A DNA stretch of 64,000 bases from Hydractinia symbiolongicarpus (lineage: Eukaryota > Cnidaria > Hydrozoa > Anthoathecata > Hydractiniidae), in contig NC_079883.1 of NCBI RefSeq assembly GCF_029227915.1, positions 3,040,001 through 3,104,000 on the forward strand, written 5' to 3'. The position numbers and the translations under genes are program-made. Below, piece by piece: positions 1-12,686 of this stretch (the stretch's first letter is position 1; each line of letters starts with the position of its first letter). The notes beneath the pieces are model-generated. The model worked only from the letters and a program-made list of their open reading frames with translations, did no database searches and was not told the DNA's origin.

Positions 1-324
1 GATTACACGTTTGATGTTTACAAAGGTAAAAACAATGATTATTTCTTGATTGATTTTAATCCATTTGGACTAAAAACAGACTCACTTTTGTTTTCTTGGA
101 AAGAACTACACAAAACTGAAATATCCAGTGTTGACCAAAAGAATGATAGCTTTTTTAGAATCGTTACAAGCAGTAATGGAATTCAACCAAGCCCTTACAT
201 TACGTATGGCATGCCTAAGGATGTTGTTGATTTATCTAGTGGTGAAGACATCAATAAAATGATTGATTTTTTTCGAGTTAAGGATTTGATTGCAAAACCT
301 GATGACAAAGAATTTGAAAAATAG
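1..324 (+). CDS. CDC123: CDC123 (D123 family) C-terminal exon, partial
   Basis: The frame is open from base 1 and ends at TAG 322-324, giving the last 107 residues of a gene that begins outside the window. The residues LIDFNPFG, TDSLLFSW, the QPSPY turn and the PKDVVDLSSGED stretch are the conserved C-terminal core of the D123 family. The family (known biology) is an ATP-grasp-like chaperone that helps assemble the eIF2 translation initiation complex in the cytoplasm. No frameshift is visible. The acidic tail is short (PDDKEFEK). An AATAAA follows 19 bases after the stop. The identification is confident; exon structure upstream cannot be seen. Confidence 0.9.
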   Translation, partial: DYTFDVYKGKNNDYFLIDFNPFGLKTDSLLFSWKELHKTEISSVDQKNDSFFRIVTSSNGIQPSPYITYGMPKDVVDLSSGEDINKMIDFFRVKDLIAKPDDKEFEK

Positions 325-343
325 TACAATATTGTTTAATGTA

Positions 344-349
344 AATAAA
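344..349 (+). terminator. polyadenylation signal of CDC123
   Basis: AATAAA lies 20 bases past the CDC123 stop codon. Confidence 0.6.
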
Positions 350-779
350 AAATTTCTGGTTTAAAAACGTGTTCTTTAGTCTTTAGTCCTATGTTTGTTC
401 TTATGTACTTTTATGTGTCATGTTTACATGAGATTTCATCTGAAGTGAATTTAAGATGCAGTGGGTGCTACTCAATTTTATTTTGGTCTGGTTACATGAG
501 GTAAAATTTCACTTCTGTACAAAACATGCAAGTGCAATTCCGATCATTTCCGAGGTACTTTATGGAAACCAAAAGGGAGAAAAAAACTTTGCTTTGAGTG
601 AAAAAAAACTTATAAGTGCAGTCTAAAAAAAACATCATTTTCTTTAAGATACTGTTTGGTGCTGTTTTTATTGACTGAATAAAACCTAACTTATTTGTGT
701 GTCAGTGCAGCTAAAAAGTCTTTACTTAAAGTGGTGATACAGATTTTATTTGTTGAATTCGACAAATTAAATTAAGTCT
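350..779. other. intergenic, no gene seen
   Basis: AT-rich sequence with homopolymer A runs. No splice-flanked coding segment or recognisable repeat was found. Confidence 0.5.
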
Positions 780-1100
780 TAATAGGTGACACACAAATAC
801 AGATTTTTCATCAGATACTGAAGACGGTTGCGAACTCGCTGCTGTTGCAGTTATATTGGGAACTGCTACAAAATCAAAACAACAAAACGTTGTAGTGAAT
901 GAAAAATTGGCTGTCAAAAGGAGTACATTAAGAGTATGCAATGAATTTTGGTTAGGGAAGGAAGAAGACTACTTTAATTGTCTTCTGATGGATTCTGCTA
1001 ACTTTGACTACATACTTAGACACACAATATTCCTTGAAAACCCAGACGATTAAAAATGAGGCCATTTGACACAAACTTGCTATTAAATTTAGGAGCAAAA
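780..1100 (+). mobile_element. possible PIF/Harbinger transposase remnant
   Basis: A 65-residue frame at 856-1053 contains EEDYFNCLLMDSANFDYILR, followed after a stop by a short KMRPF stretch. The pattern F/YFNxLxMDxxxFDYxL and then MRPF resembles the N-terminal half of Harbinger (HARBI1-type) transposases, with a decayed 5' flank. No terminal repeats or catalytic DDE residues are seen. This is a weak call from residue pattern only, and it could be chance. Confidence 0.3.
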
Positions 1101-1730
1101 TAAAATAAAACAAGTCAAACTTGTAATATTGACTTCCACATGTTTTAATTTTTCATTCTGTTGGTATATTCTGGGGCTTTGATATTCCAAAGAGCTTCTT
1201 CCTGCATCCATTCGCTTATAAAGGATTCATTAAATTCTCCTCTTTTTTAATGAGATGTTTCAAAATGTCGTACAAAAGTTTGTTTATTTTTTGCTCAACT
1301 AATTTAAATTCTACTGCACACACATTCGATTTACAAAAAACAAGCGTGTTTATTCGTTTACAAACACAAGCGTGTTGATTGGTTTAAAACCTTCAGATTA
1401 ATCGAAAAAGTTGAACCGTTCCTATTTTTGTATAGATCGATTTCGACAAGTCTGAACATCCTAAAAACATTCAATTTTTCTGGAATACACGATCTATAAT
1501 TTATCAAAATTGACAAATCAGGTTTGATAAATCCTTTAAAGACGCCTGAGTGCCTGTCAGTTTTTGTCTTACATTAAGATCTCTGGTCTCTGCATATGAG
1601 AAATATCTTTACCATCAATAAGGGTTATTTTTTATCTTGTTATTAACCTTATATTAATGGAAATTGATTTTTTTGTTATAGAAAAATTACATGATACTTC
1701 TTGCAGTAAGTTTTCAGGAGACTAAAAATC
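1101..1730. other. upstream region of CRLS1
   Basis: No coding exon is seen. A short imperfect duplication (ACAAGCGTGTT twice near 1342 and 1369) is present. The proximal promoter and 5' UTR of CRLS1 presumably lie here, but no clear core promoter motif was recognised. Confidence 0.4.
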
Positions 1731-3636
1731 ATGTTTTTGGTATATCGAAGAATATCAAAATTAAATTGTGTTGGTTGCAGTTGTCGAAGTATTTTCAAAG
1801 AAACTTTATATAAAAGTAAACAACATAAGAGATCAGTGGTTAATGGTTTTACATTTCCGGTTACGTATTTAGAGAAAATAAAATTTTGCAATGTAAATAC
1901 AAATGGAAAATTACGATGGAGCAACAAAAGACATTATTTTTCGTTAAAATATTATACAAAGCGATCATTTTTTACGTCTGCAGCATGTAATGATGTTAAC
2001 CAAAAAAGTTCTAATAGCAGTCCTATAAAAAAGGTACGAAGTGAAAGTTATAAGAAATTATTATTTCAATTTAGTTTAATTTATGTATAAAAATAAAACA
2101 AATTATGATTATTCCCTTTCATAAACGACTGGCAATTTTATGAGATCCTGAAGTAAAGAGTGATGTTGGATTTATGTTATAGAGTCTTGAAGCTTTTTTA
2201 ATTCTGAAGACTTACTCTGTGCAACAATTCTTGGGACTTTCTATGATTTTAAACTTGTTAAGGAATATGCATTCACAATTTATTGGTATATTTTATTACT
2301 GTTTATCCCCTTGTCAATTCACACTTTTATAGTCTCTATGACTCAACCATGGTTTGAACCCGAAACCTTCTCCACTACCAATGTTAAGTTTTCAGTTAAT
2401 GATCAATATTTTATGAAATGAAAAAGGTGTGTTGTTTATACTTAGCTTGGTTTAATTTTAGGCCAATGATGCAAAATATTTAACAATTCCCAATGCGCTG
2501 ACAATGTTTAGATTATTGGTATCTCCGTACATTGGATATCTTGTTCTGTGTGAACAATTTAATTGGGCGTTCGGTTTGGTATTTTTAGCTGGACTAACAG
2601 ACGCGGTAACATTTTCCTGTTTGTGTTAAGTTCATCCGGTTTTTTTTTAATTCATAGCGCAAGTAGCTAATTTTTATTGATTTTTTTGTTTAAGGTTGAT
2701 GGTTGGATTGCAAGAAATTTTAAAAACCAAAGTTCAAATATTGGATCTTATATTGACCCATTAGCAGACAAAGTATTGATTAGTATACTGACACTATCAC
2801 TTACAGCTGTCCATATCATCCCAAGTACGTTTTATATAAACTTCAATGTACGTTATAAAATATTTGTATAGCAAAGCTGTGTTAGCCTTAACACTGCAAC
2901 CCAGTTGGAACCTAATGTATCAAGTTTTTGTTTTTAGTGCCACTGTGTGGATTAATCATTGCGAGAGATCTCCTCTTAGTTGGAACATCAAGTCATTTTC
3001 ATTACAAACATTTGGACCCTCCAGTAAGTAAATAAATTAGATTGGATAATAACAAATGTGGAGAAGGGGAAATGTAAAACAACGTTGCAACAAGGTTAAT
3101 CTACATTTTAAACTCAGTGTCGTTTTGTTTTTAGAAAACTTTGAAAAAGTTTTTCGATTTTGAAAATTCTAAGGTCAAAATGGAACCTACAGGCATTAGC
3201 AAGGTAGGAGAAATTTGTCAGTATTTTATGTTCCTATTTTAACAACACTTTATGTAGTAAACATGTGCTTTGCAAGACCAGCAACATATTTTATACTGTC
3301 ATCTTATTTCTTACTTAGAGTGATTAACTTATAAAAGTTTTACTAACTCAGGTAAATTTCATGTTTTTCAGTTCAACACGTTCCTGCAGTTAGGATTAGT
3401 GGGTTTATCAGTTGCTGCACCGGTATTCCATTTTACCGATCATTCATTGCTACATGCTTACTGGTTGGTTTGCTTTTTATTTTGTTTTATTAATTAGAGT
3501 CTGCTGCCTCTACTTTTAACTTTTTGTCTATAGAAATACCCAACCATCTCTTTTTAGGTATTTGGTGGCATCAACAACTGTCTTGTCTGGACTCAGTTAT
3601 GTTGTTAAAGACAAATCTGCGTATATTATTAAATAA
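1731..3636 (+). CDS. CRLS1: cardiolipin synthase (CDP-alcohol phosphatidyltransferase), 7 exons
   Basis: Makes cardiolipin from CDP-diacylglycerol and phosphatidylglycerol in the mitochondrial inner membrane (family knowledge). Exons read by splice borders and phase: 1731-2033, 2462-2605, 2695-2824, 2938-3023, 3135-3203, 3372-3463, 3558-3636, giving 300 residues, close to the animal family length. The N-terminal ~90 residues are rich in Arg, Lys, Ser and Cys with few acidic residues, consistent with a mitochondrial presequence. The signature D-x2-DG-x2-AR-x8-G-x3-D-x3-D spans exons 2-3: DAVDGWIAR, then [10 protein letters not shown]. Hydrophobic segments follow ([30 protein letters not shown]). 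The ATG is the first in an open exon. The stop codon overlaps an AATAAA. All junction phases close, so the model is confident. Confidence 0.93.
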
Positions 3637-3678
3637 AGATAATTTCTCACCTGTATTTTTATGTTTGATAGTAATAAA
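3632..3678 (+). terminator. CRLS1 polyadenylation signals
   Basis: AATAAA at 3632-3637 overlaps the stop codon, and a second AATAAA is at 3673-3678, the more likely functional one. Confidence 0.5.
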
Positions 3679-4494
3679 TAAGAAATATATAGTATTATTT
3701 TAGTTTAAATAGACGAAAATGTGTAATTTAAGTGATTTATGCTTGGATGGTGTGTAACTTTAAAGAAATTAATGCCTTACTTATAAAAATTGCTATAGTC
3801 TAGGAATATAGTCAAATGAATTTAAGATTCAAATTACTAGAAGGTTTGTGTATCCTTTAAATATGACAGTTCACTTATCTTTGCATTTTATATTCTCACA
3901 TACTTTCGAAAAGTCATATGATATCCCTTGTAAAATTTCGGTGACGGCATTATATATTTCTGCTTCTACAGGAAACTCTATTTTGTTAACAACAACAAAG
4001 CAACAACATAAACATCTTAATAAAGAACTGACAGTGTTCAAATGGATAAAGCACAAAACTAATCACATAAAAAAGTACACGACTTAAGAATCCTCCTTTT
4101 AACAAATGATAAATTATAAACACCATTTAAGATTTTGTTTGCTTTTTCTGCTGGAAGCAAAACTAGATTTTTGAATTTTTTCAAAGTTGTGTTGTTTTTT
4201 TATAACGCTTTTTATTATGTTTACATTAGGATTGGCTTGATTATCAGTAACTGGTCCTTTTCTTTTCTCAAGATTTTTGTCAGAATCTCCAATATATGGA
4301 ATGGTTTTTATACATTTTTAGTGTTCTAAATTTTGAACCCTAAACTGTTATATGATTAGTTTGCCTTAAAATGTTAGGTAAAAAAAGTTTTAACCACAGG
4401 TATTTTTGTTAGCCAGTCAACAAAAATGGTCAAATATGGTTAATGATATGGTCAAAGTTAATTGTTATTGAGGCTTTTTTATCAGAATTTATCG
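3679..4494. other. intergenic, no gene seen
   Basis: AT-rich spacer. The short open frames in it have biased composition and no recognisable motif. Confidence 0.5.
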
Positions 4495-5035
4495 AATCAT
4501 TCATCATCATCATTCTCGGCCTAACGTCCGTTTTCCATGCTAGCATGGGTTGGACGGGGTATATTAATGACCCTCTTCCAATGTGATCTAGACTGTGTTA
4601 GATCTAAACTCAACTTCCTCTGTATCAAGTCTGTCCTTATAACCTTCTGCCAAGTCTTTCTCGGTCTGCCTCTGGGCTTTGCCCCAGGAACTATCAGTCT
4701 CTACACTTTCTTACCCAATTATCCCCCTCCAATTCAATCTTCTTATCTGGATAACATCTTTAATTCTACGGATACTTAGCCTGCTTCTTAGCTCATCTGA
4801 ACTCTTTCTGTCTCTCAGACTGGCATTACACATCCACCTAAACATTCTCATATAATTCCTTTCTAAACGGTCAAGATATTCCTGCTTCACTGCCCATGTC
4901 TCACTACCATACAACAAACACTTTTTTCACAGGCCTCATACAACCTACCTTTTAACTCAATTGACAAGACTCTGCTAGTTAACAAAGGAAGTAACTCTGT
5001 GAACTCTTTCCAAGCAGAATGTCAAAGAATATTCA
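4495..5035 (-). mobile_element. 5'-truncated non-LTR retrotransposon (LINE) tail, copy A
   Basis: Antisense copy of the 3' end of a LINE that is nearly identical to the one at 56,640-57,830. The minus-strand frame (4711-4917) contains MLYGSETWAVKQ and LRDRKSSDELRSRLSIRR, typical of the region downstream of the reverse transcriptase in LINE ORF2 proteins. Similarity to copy B continues to about 5,035. The element's 3' end abuts a short (ATC)n run at 4499-4513. It ends about 250 bases upstream of the PAF1 start codon, so it may overlap the PAF1 promoter region. Confidence 0.85.
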
Positions 5036-5291
5036 AACCCTGTATGTAAAAAAAAAATCTCAAGTAGCCTAATTTTTTTGTGATTATCAGCTGTGTGAAC
5101 ATTGGAAGAGTTGATTAAACCTTCTAGGCTGCCTCTTTGAAGAGTATCAGCAATTTCATCCAAGACATGTTCCAGGCTAAACTGATGCTTGCAAAGCCCA
5201 CAGGATTCATTTTAGATAATTTATTTTAAGTTCTAAACTTTAGTTGAATAAATAAATAAATCAAATGTTGGGGTAACACAGGCTATTCAAA

Positions 5292-8200
5292 ATGCCACCC
5301 ACAATCCAAAACTCACCTGCATCAAAAAGAAAAAAGTAAGTTGGAAATTTTCCGTAACATTTTCACTTTTACTCATTTTATAAAAGTTGTCTTATTGACT
5401 TGAAAATAAAAAATATTATTTTTAGTTATTTATTTTTAATTTTAATGAATTATGGCTTGTGACATCTTTCAATGTATGACGATATAATGATTGTATTTTT
5501 CATTTTTTAGCCGCGAAAAAGGGTGAGTAAAAATCTATTTTTATTTCTTCAGTCTTACTAGTCGATAAGGCCTGTGGAAAAATCCACATAGGCAAAATAA
5601 AAAGATGCGTCTTTTTAAAATTGTTTTTTCGTTATAAGCATAGTGTGTTTTCTCTCAGCCTTAATATGCATATGAAAACTTCAAAACATACTTGATGTTT
5701 GCAATTGTTGGGGAAGTATAATATCATGTTTTCCCAGCGAGCACATCCCAAAACACTTTTTGTTTATCATAAATGTTAAGTTGCTGCGCAAATGGGAAAA
5801 AAGCAATTTGTCTTCTAAAAATTGTCATTCCCGTTTCTATTTCAAGAGGGTTTTTTTTTGCTGGAACTATGTTTCAATACTGTTTAATTTATGTCTCCGC
5901 CTCAGTATATAATGATAATATAAAATTTGTTTTATATTATCACCAATCAATACTTATCAGTCTCAGTATAATAATAAAGGGTGCAATTTTTTTTGGCTTG
6001 ATTTTTCTAGCAAAGAAGGATTCGTTTGTAATGTTAAATACACCAATACACTGCCAGACATCCCGTTCGATGCAAAGTTTATCACATATCCATTCGAAGC
6101 CAACAGGTAGTTATTTGTGGAAGCATTGAAAACATGCTATCTTTTATAATGGTTTTAAACAGTGATTCTAGTGTTCCACCATAGATTACTGATTTGCTTT
6201 TTACAAGTATGGTTGTGTATCATGGTCTCATGATAACAACCAACTTTCTGAAATAAAATAATTTTTTTGACCGTTAGTGTAAGCAGGGATTACTGAAGTA
6301 AATTAATTTTTTTATAGTTTGTATAAACATGGGTTAGTTATCATTAAACATTATATATCAGATTTATACAACATTATATTTCAGATTTATACAGTACAAA
6401 CCGACCTCCCTGGAAAGAAATTACAAACATGAGTTACTCACTGAACCAGATCTGGGTGTAACTATAGACTTGATTAACCCAGAAACGTATGATATCGATG
6501 TAAATGGTAAGTCTGACCAGGTTGTGGTTGATAAAGAAATGAAGATGCTAGCATTGACAGGAAAATACATGAATGACATTAAGTTGTCACGTAGAGAAAA
6601 ATCTGTTAATAGTAGTTTCTTTTCCATTATTATTTCACTAATAACATTATTAAGACTGATGGACATCCTCTTTTGTGCAACTATAGTTTAAAAAATAAAA
6701 TATTTTTCAGCTGAGTTAGATCCTTCTGATGAAAGACTTTTGGAAGAAGAACTTGCTCCTCAAGCAGACCAGAAAAGGTAAAGATGATGTTTATTTGTAT
6801 AATCTGACCGTATAGATGAAATTTTAAAAAATCAGGCATATATTTTACTTATCTCAAGTCCCATCTCAAACCCCATCCTGTATTATAAATCCAAAGTTCT
6901 AATAAGCACTTATTCAGTCATCTACTATGTCGTTTAATATATTGTTTGTGTCAATTTAGACATCGTCAGCACACGAAAACAGTGTCATGGCTTCGAAAAA
7001 CGGAATATATATCTACTGAATATAACAGGTTTCAAACAAGCAATGAAATGGCAGAAAAACAGTAAGTTATTAAATTATCAATGTACTTCAGATTCACTGT
7101 TGCTCGTACAATAGATTGATATGAACTCAAAATGTAGACTTAAAGCTAGGCTCTGTAGCTAGCTTTGGGGTATGAAGTAGCTAAACAAGTGACAGATCTG
7201 ACTGTCTGTTTGTCATTCAGTGATATCTCGTTGTTATGTCATCCTTTCTTCAGCATGTGCTGAGAAGATAGCACCAGATCAATAATACAATGAGCCATCG
7301 CTGGGCAAACGAGAGGTCCAAGTTGTACAAATCACTTATCTGTCAAGGCTGAGGGTTTACAAACCACTTGATCTGCCATATTTGTAATTCGTATAAAATT
7401 AGTGTTCCGGTATACTATAACAAGTTGTGTGTGTGTATCTTTCGTAATGGGAGATAGGGAATACATATTCAATTACGAAAGCCTGAAAAATCTTCAAACA
7501 CAATTCTTAAGCAGTTTACTTGGTTTGTAACCAGATTTAAACAGCAGCCATGAGAAGGTTTAAAATGTCCTTTGCATAATTGTCAAACATTTTTGTAAGA
7601 ACATCAAATGAAAAATGTGCCTGGAAAATTTTACTGGGATAAACAATCACTGAGCAATTTTATTGGCGATTTTAAAGGTATCTCTCTCTAAGTATTGTTT
7701 GGTAAAGTTAAATGGTAAATATGATACAGACTGATATTTTCATTTAATTGTTTTTAATTTGTATTTTTTTAGAATTGCATTTGGCCAAAAAAAGAAATCA
7801 AAGGGAGCCATTGATCTTTATAAGGTATATTCTTGTATACTTGCGACAATAGTTGTTTCTACAGGGTATGAAAGGAATTTCTGCTGTCGCCCATGTTTAA
7901 AGTTTTCACTCAAGAACAGAACGGGTCAGAATAGATTGTAAATTTATTGTTTCAATCTTATTCAATCAAAATTGAAAGTTGAAATCATTTCTTTTTTTTT
8001 TTTTTTTTTTTTTTGATGGCATGAATAAAACATTTTCCAGGAGAATATTAGGCATTCAAAATAAAGTATTCATTTTGTTCCGTTCTATTTTATTCTTGAA
8101 TAAAACGTGAATAAAAAATAAAAGTTAGTGATGTACATATAGTTTTGACGGTATACTGTTGTGTTCTGCTGTGAAAAAATGAAAATAAAATCTCATTTTT

Positions 8201-11200
8201 AACAAACTGTACTTTATAAATTTATTGGATAATAAGGAGTTATTGATCAAATAATTGAATACACATTTTTTTTTTAAAAGCAACTTGATGTTTGATCTAA
8301 TACTTTAGTTACTAAAAAATTCCTCAATGTTATAGAAAAGTTGCTTAAAACAGTTGCCTAAAATCTAAAACTCTGGTAGAAATTACCCAAATTAATCCAC
8401 AATTCTTTCATTTGATGTTGAATTCTTACATATTACCTACACAGCAATTAGCTATTAAGTTTAGACGCAAGAAAATAAAGTTTATAAACTGGTTGTTTGT
8501 AAAAAAAAAATATGTGTAGAGGCTGTTCTTTGTCTGTGTAGGATCGTGACTCGCAAATTGAGGCGATAGAAGCAAGTTTTGAAGCTGCTAAGAAACCGGT
8601 ATGTTATAACACTACTGCACGTAGGAATTAACCCCGCCTTGTTTTTATCAAGATGTTAGCTACCCCGCATAAGATGAAGTTACGCACCTGCTTGTTTTTA
8701 TTTATTTAATTATTTAGATTACTCAACACTTCTCTAATCCACGTCTAAAACCTGTTGAAATACTACCGTTCTTTCCTGATTTCCAAGTAAGTGTTATTTA
8801 CAAGACTTTAAATTTAAAGTGAACAAGAACCACGTTTAAAATTTAATTCGCTATTGGTCGAGCTGTAATAAAAGGTGGAATTAATTTTAAAAGGAAAACT
8901 TAGCCCGGATGCCACAGCTCCATGCGACCGGGCTAGGTTGATCTCTCTCTCTATCCCCTTTCAAGTGATTTTAAAGATTTCGCTTTCCGTAATGGTCGTC
9001 GGAAATCAAAAAGAATGATTTGTATGTGCACGTTGGAGTTGTTGAAAGAAAAATCAATTTTACGTTAACAAGTAAGGCAATCAAAAAAGTAGTTGAATAA
9101 GGAGTGGAGTCTAATAGGTTTGTCGACAGGTGCATTCTTTTTTTGTAGAAAAACTAGCATCGCCTTTAAGTTTATTTTGAGGAAATTCTCCATTTAGGAA
9201 CGATGCATTTAAACTTCGTGATTTAGTTGTGTTTATTTTTCGTTGTTGAGCGTGGAATAGGAAGAAGGAAATTTTGGGGTGGGACAGAAACTTTTGTTCG
9301 GGATGAAAAAAAAGTTAAAAAAGAGGAAAGTCGAAATGGAAATATTTAAATGAAAATCAGTGAAATTGTCCCAGGGATCAAGGTAGAGTGTCCTGATCAA
9401 ACTGGAGTTTAACCTGTGATGTTTAATACTAACAAAAAATCTTTGCCTTTGATAGAATAATACTATTTTGGAAATGTACCAACAGTACGAACAGAACTTT
9501 GGTTGCTCATTGTACCTACTACAGATATCGAATTTAATTCTTTCTTACACTCCTTCAAGTTGCTTATAAATGTAAATTTGCTGTCAATTTTTTAGTTTTG
9601 GCACATGCCATGCGCACATGTTATTTTCGACACTGAACCAACTCCACGTGGAAAAACATCACCCGCTACTCTGCAACAGATGTCGCTGGGAATGATACGG
9701 TATGTGATAGCAAGCTTGTACAAACTGATTTTCAATACTGTATTATTATATATAAGAAGGGTATAAAATGTTCACACGTTTGATTCGATAATGCTCATAT
9801 TATCATAAAACAAAAAAATATTGCAGCGGAAATAATGGAGTAAATACGTTATTTAAGCCTATATGTATAGCACCTACCGTAAAGGACCGACATACCGCCC
9901 TGGGCGTTAATTAAACCAGGGAAGGGTGGTATTCCAAGAGATCGTTTTTTAAAAATTTGTTAGTTGAGATTGCTTTGATAAGATTTTTTCAATATTACAG
10001 TAAATTCTAAAATTCTTCAAACTGTGCTGCATCAGGAGAAAGGACTTTTTTTTATCCTGGCTATTTTTTTTGAGCGTAGGCGATTGTTTGAAAATTAGAA
10101 TGATTCAGTATGGGCGATTATTTTTTGAAATTATATAGCATATATAGTGAAGGTTTAATCGGTCATTTATGGTATTTGAAACTTAAATACGTTTTTGTTT
10201 TGCCTACGTTGTAAAAAAATTAACCACAATCAATGTCATTAACGTTTGTAAATATGGAATAGCATCAACCTCGTCAAAATAATGTGGCAATGAAAATTCA
10301 TTCCTTCATGGTACTGGAAAAAACTAGGAAATGAGGTCTGGTACAGAAGTAGTAGCACCATTGCAGCTTCTTTACCCAAATTTTAAAATCTTTTTTCTCC
10401 AATTATTATAAAATTATATTTTATATTTGTAGAGGTATGGAAGACGAAAGTGGTGACCAGTTTGTTGCTTACTTTCTGCCTACTGATAAAACTCTATCGA
10501 AACGTAAAGCTGAATCGCATGGTGATGCTGCACCAACTGACGACGAAGAGTAAGACAATATTTACGATACCTCCTAAGGTGGTAGTTTTAAAACCTCTAG
10601 ACTGCGCTGTTTTTTATATGTTTGGTGAAATGTAATAAAAAGAATCGTTATATCGTTTGAAATAACCCAATAACACAAATTAGCCCTTTTAAGATTTTTA
10701 ACCAGATTTTTGGATATTCAAAAGAAAAAAAAATGATAATTTACAATTTCAAAAAGTAAATAATAGATGTAAAAAGCGAAAGTGCGATGGCAATTTTTCA
10801 CTAACCATTTTCACTGCAAGTTCGCCGAGTTTGGTGTCAATAGTTTTCATATTGCGAAGAACCGAATTATATGATAAGAGACAAAATGAGCTCATTTAAT
10901 ATATTTCTGGCATGTAAAAATTAGTATTAAGATTATTGATTATTGTCTCGATAAGTAATAAGACTTTATAACACTTCCCTGAACAGATAACATACTCGAA
11001 GAAGGGGTATTCTAAAACCGTATACATGTCTTATTTAAACCATACGTATATACAGCGCTTTTCGCATTTAGACCAAGAGTACAAGACTAATCTCTGTGCT
11101 AACTCTTTTTTTAAAAGATCCTACTACAAGGTGGAAATTTTGTAGTGGTAGCGCGTTCGGCTTGTAATCATAAGGTTTCAGGTTCGAGTCCCCACTCCAG

Positions 11201-12686
11201 CGCACTTTAAATGTGGTGTTGTCAGCCTATTTGAACCCTTATACTAACCGCCAATCGGCTTGTGTGGCAGGCAAGCAAGTCAGATTATTGCAATACGTAT
11301 CTCTGGCGGTAATATAAACTAGTTACAGTCAAAGGGGAGGAAGAGCCAACCGTTAGGATGAAATACCCCAGGACTTTACTTCCCGTTATTCACTTTAATA
11401 CTGTTCTTTAAGTTTTTGTTGATCGTTTTTTAGGTACGATTACAAACTTGCTCGTGAATATAACTGGAACGTAAAAAATAAAGCTATAAAAGGATTTGAG
11501 GTATAGCTATTAGTAATTGAAAAGAAAGCTTTAAACGACTGTTTTCTTTTGTTTTTTAAAGTCTTTTTATTTTAGTATGATTTTTCCTGTTCACGACTTC
11601 AATGATAGCTTGGTATTATTATGGCGTCATGCAATTTTTTTTCTTAAAATGTTAAAGCACAGTGATTTAATTGTAGGAGAATTATTTCTTCGTCTTTCGT
11701 GAAGGAGAAGGTGTGTTTTACAACGAACTTCAAACCAGGTACTTAAATTGTCATAGATTTCCTGAATGTTTAAAATTTTATTCTTAGGAATTCCTATGCA
11801 GGTTCGCCCTGCCTATTTAAAACTCCTTAATTCTGTTAAGAAATCCTTAATCTGAAAAGTCTCCTCTTCGAATTTCCTCTAAAATAGATTTTTAACCACT
11901 TTCTCCACAAATGTTCCTAATTTGAATTTTACAACTGTTGCATGTTTTTATATTCACAGTACATAGAATGCCACATAGATACAACACTAATTTTAATTTT
12001 ACAACTGTTGCGTGTTTTTATATTCACAGTACATAGAATGCCACATAGATACAACATTAATTTGTTCTTTACTTATGCCATTACCTTTAAATTCTCTTCA
12101 AATATTTTATGTAAAGAATATAGTTTCCTTGTTCTATTCCATCGAAATAGTTTTGAAACAAAACTTCGTAAATTTTATCAAAATTTACGATATTTCTATG
12201 CCATTGTTTTCGAAATTAATGTTTATTTAGAAAAAATAAGAATTTATTTTTTTTGCTATTTTCAGGGTGCGTCTAAACAAACGTCGTGGAAGAGGAGGCG
12301 CTGGAGGAGTATCATCAGCAGTTTCGAAACTCGTCGTGAAGAATAGAGAACCAACAGAAAATGAAATTCGACTACAGGTAATCTCACTCTAAACCACACT
12401 AATTTTTTATTTATTTCCAGGTATATTTTGTGATATATTTGAGTCAAAAATTGCAATAATGATTATCATTTTTTATCAGAATGCGCGTCTCGTTCAACTC
12501 GAAAACGTTGCCCAAGAAGAAGATGACGACGAAGCCGATGACAGTGACGCAGACGAACAACAAAGTGCTAAAAATGCAGACCAGACTGAAAATACAGATC
12601 AAGGAGAGAAGACGAACGAAGAGGATAAAGAATCGGATTCTGCAGATGATTTGTTTGGCTCGAGTTCGGGTGAAGACGACGAATAA
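5292..12686 (+). CDS. PAF1: RNA polymerase II-associated factor 1 (PAF1), 15 exons
   Basis: Nuclear scaffold of the PAF1 elongation complex (known biology: binds RNA polymerase II and promotes elongation-linked histone marks). Exons: 5292-5335, 5511-5522, 6011-6106, 6385-6506, 6711-6777, 6960-7061, 7773-7824, 8542-8598, 8718-8786, 9596-9699, 10433-10549, 11434-11500, 11677-11738, 12266-12377, 12480-12686; 429 residues. Conserved stretches include [81 protein letters not shown] and [18 protein letters not shown]. The C-terminal ~60 residues are the Glu/Asp/Ser-rich tail, shorter than the vertebrate one. Exon 2 is only 12 nt. Every junction keeps phase. Exon 4 has two nearby acceptors with identical following bases (CAGATTTATACA at 6355 and 6382); the second was chosen because only it keeps the frame open. 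Confidence 0.95.
5555..5600. repeat. dispersed ACTAGTC...CCACA repeat, PAF1 intron 2
   Basis: ACTAGTC (5557-5563) is followed by CCTGTGGAAAAATCCACATAGG, a short near-palindrome. The same arrangement recurs at 44,745, 44,869 and 60,703. Confidence 0.5.
7987..8014. repeat. poly-T tract in PAF1 intron 7
   Basis: Uninterrupted T run of over 20 bases. It may be the antisense tail of a degraded retroelement, but no body is recognisable. Confidence 0.6.
8901..8945. repeat. GC-rich stem-loop in PAF1 intron 9
   Basis: TAGCCCGG at 8901-8908 and CCGGGCTA at 8938-8945 are perfect inverted 8-mers in an otherwise AT-rich intron. They are followed by a CT repeat. Probably a fragment of a repeat element. 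Confidence 0.45.
11135..11350 (+). mobile_element. tRNA-derived SINE, Thr(TGT)-like head, in PAF1 intron 11
   Basis: A box-like TAGTGGTAGCGCGTTCGG starts at 11143 and B box GGTTCGAGTCC is at 11181-11191, the internal RNA polymerase III promoter spacing of a tRNA. The putative anticodon arm reads CTTGTAA. The acceptor stem does not pair well and non-tRNA sequence follows to about 11,350, so this is a SINE-like copy and not a working tRNA gene. Confidence 0.55.
11921..12060. repeat. 70-bp tandem duplication in PAF1 intron 13
   Basis: Two adjacent copies (11,921-11,990 and 11,991-12,060) differ at only a few positions; both contain TTTTTATATTCACAGTACAT. Each copy carries a polypyrimidine-like stretch followed by CACAG, which looks like a splice acceptor, but no open exon follows. 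Confidence 0.85.

Noticed and set aside
4537-4779. Plus-strand frame repeated at 56,669-56,908
   Set aside because: It is the antisense of the LINE 3' end, whose minus strand carries the real coding remnant.
11135-11210. Functional tRNA-Thr gene
   Set aside because: A and B boxes are present but the acceptor stem does not pair and a SINE-like body follows.
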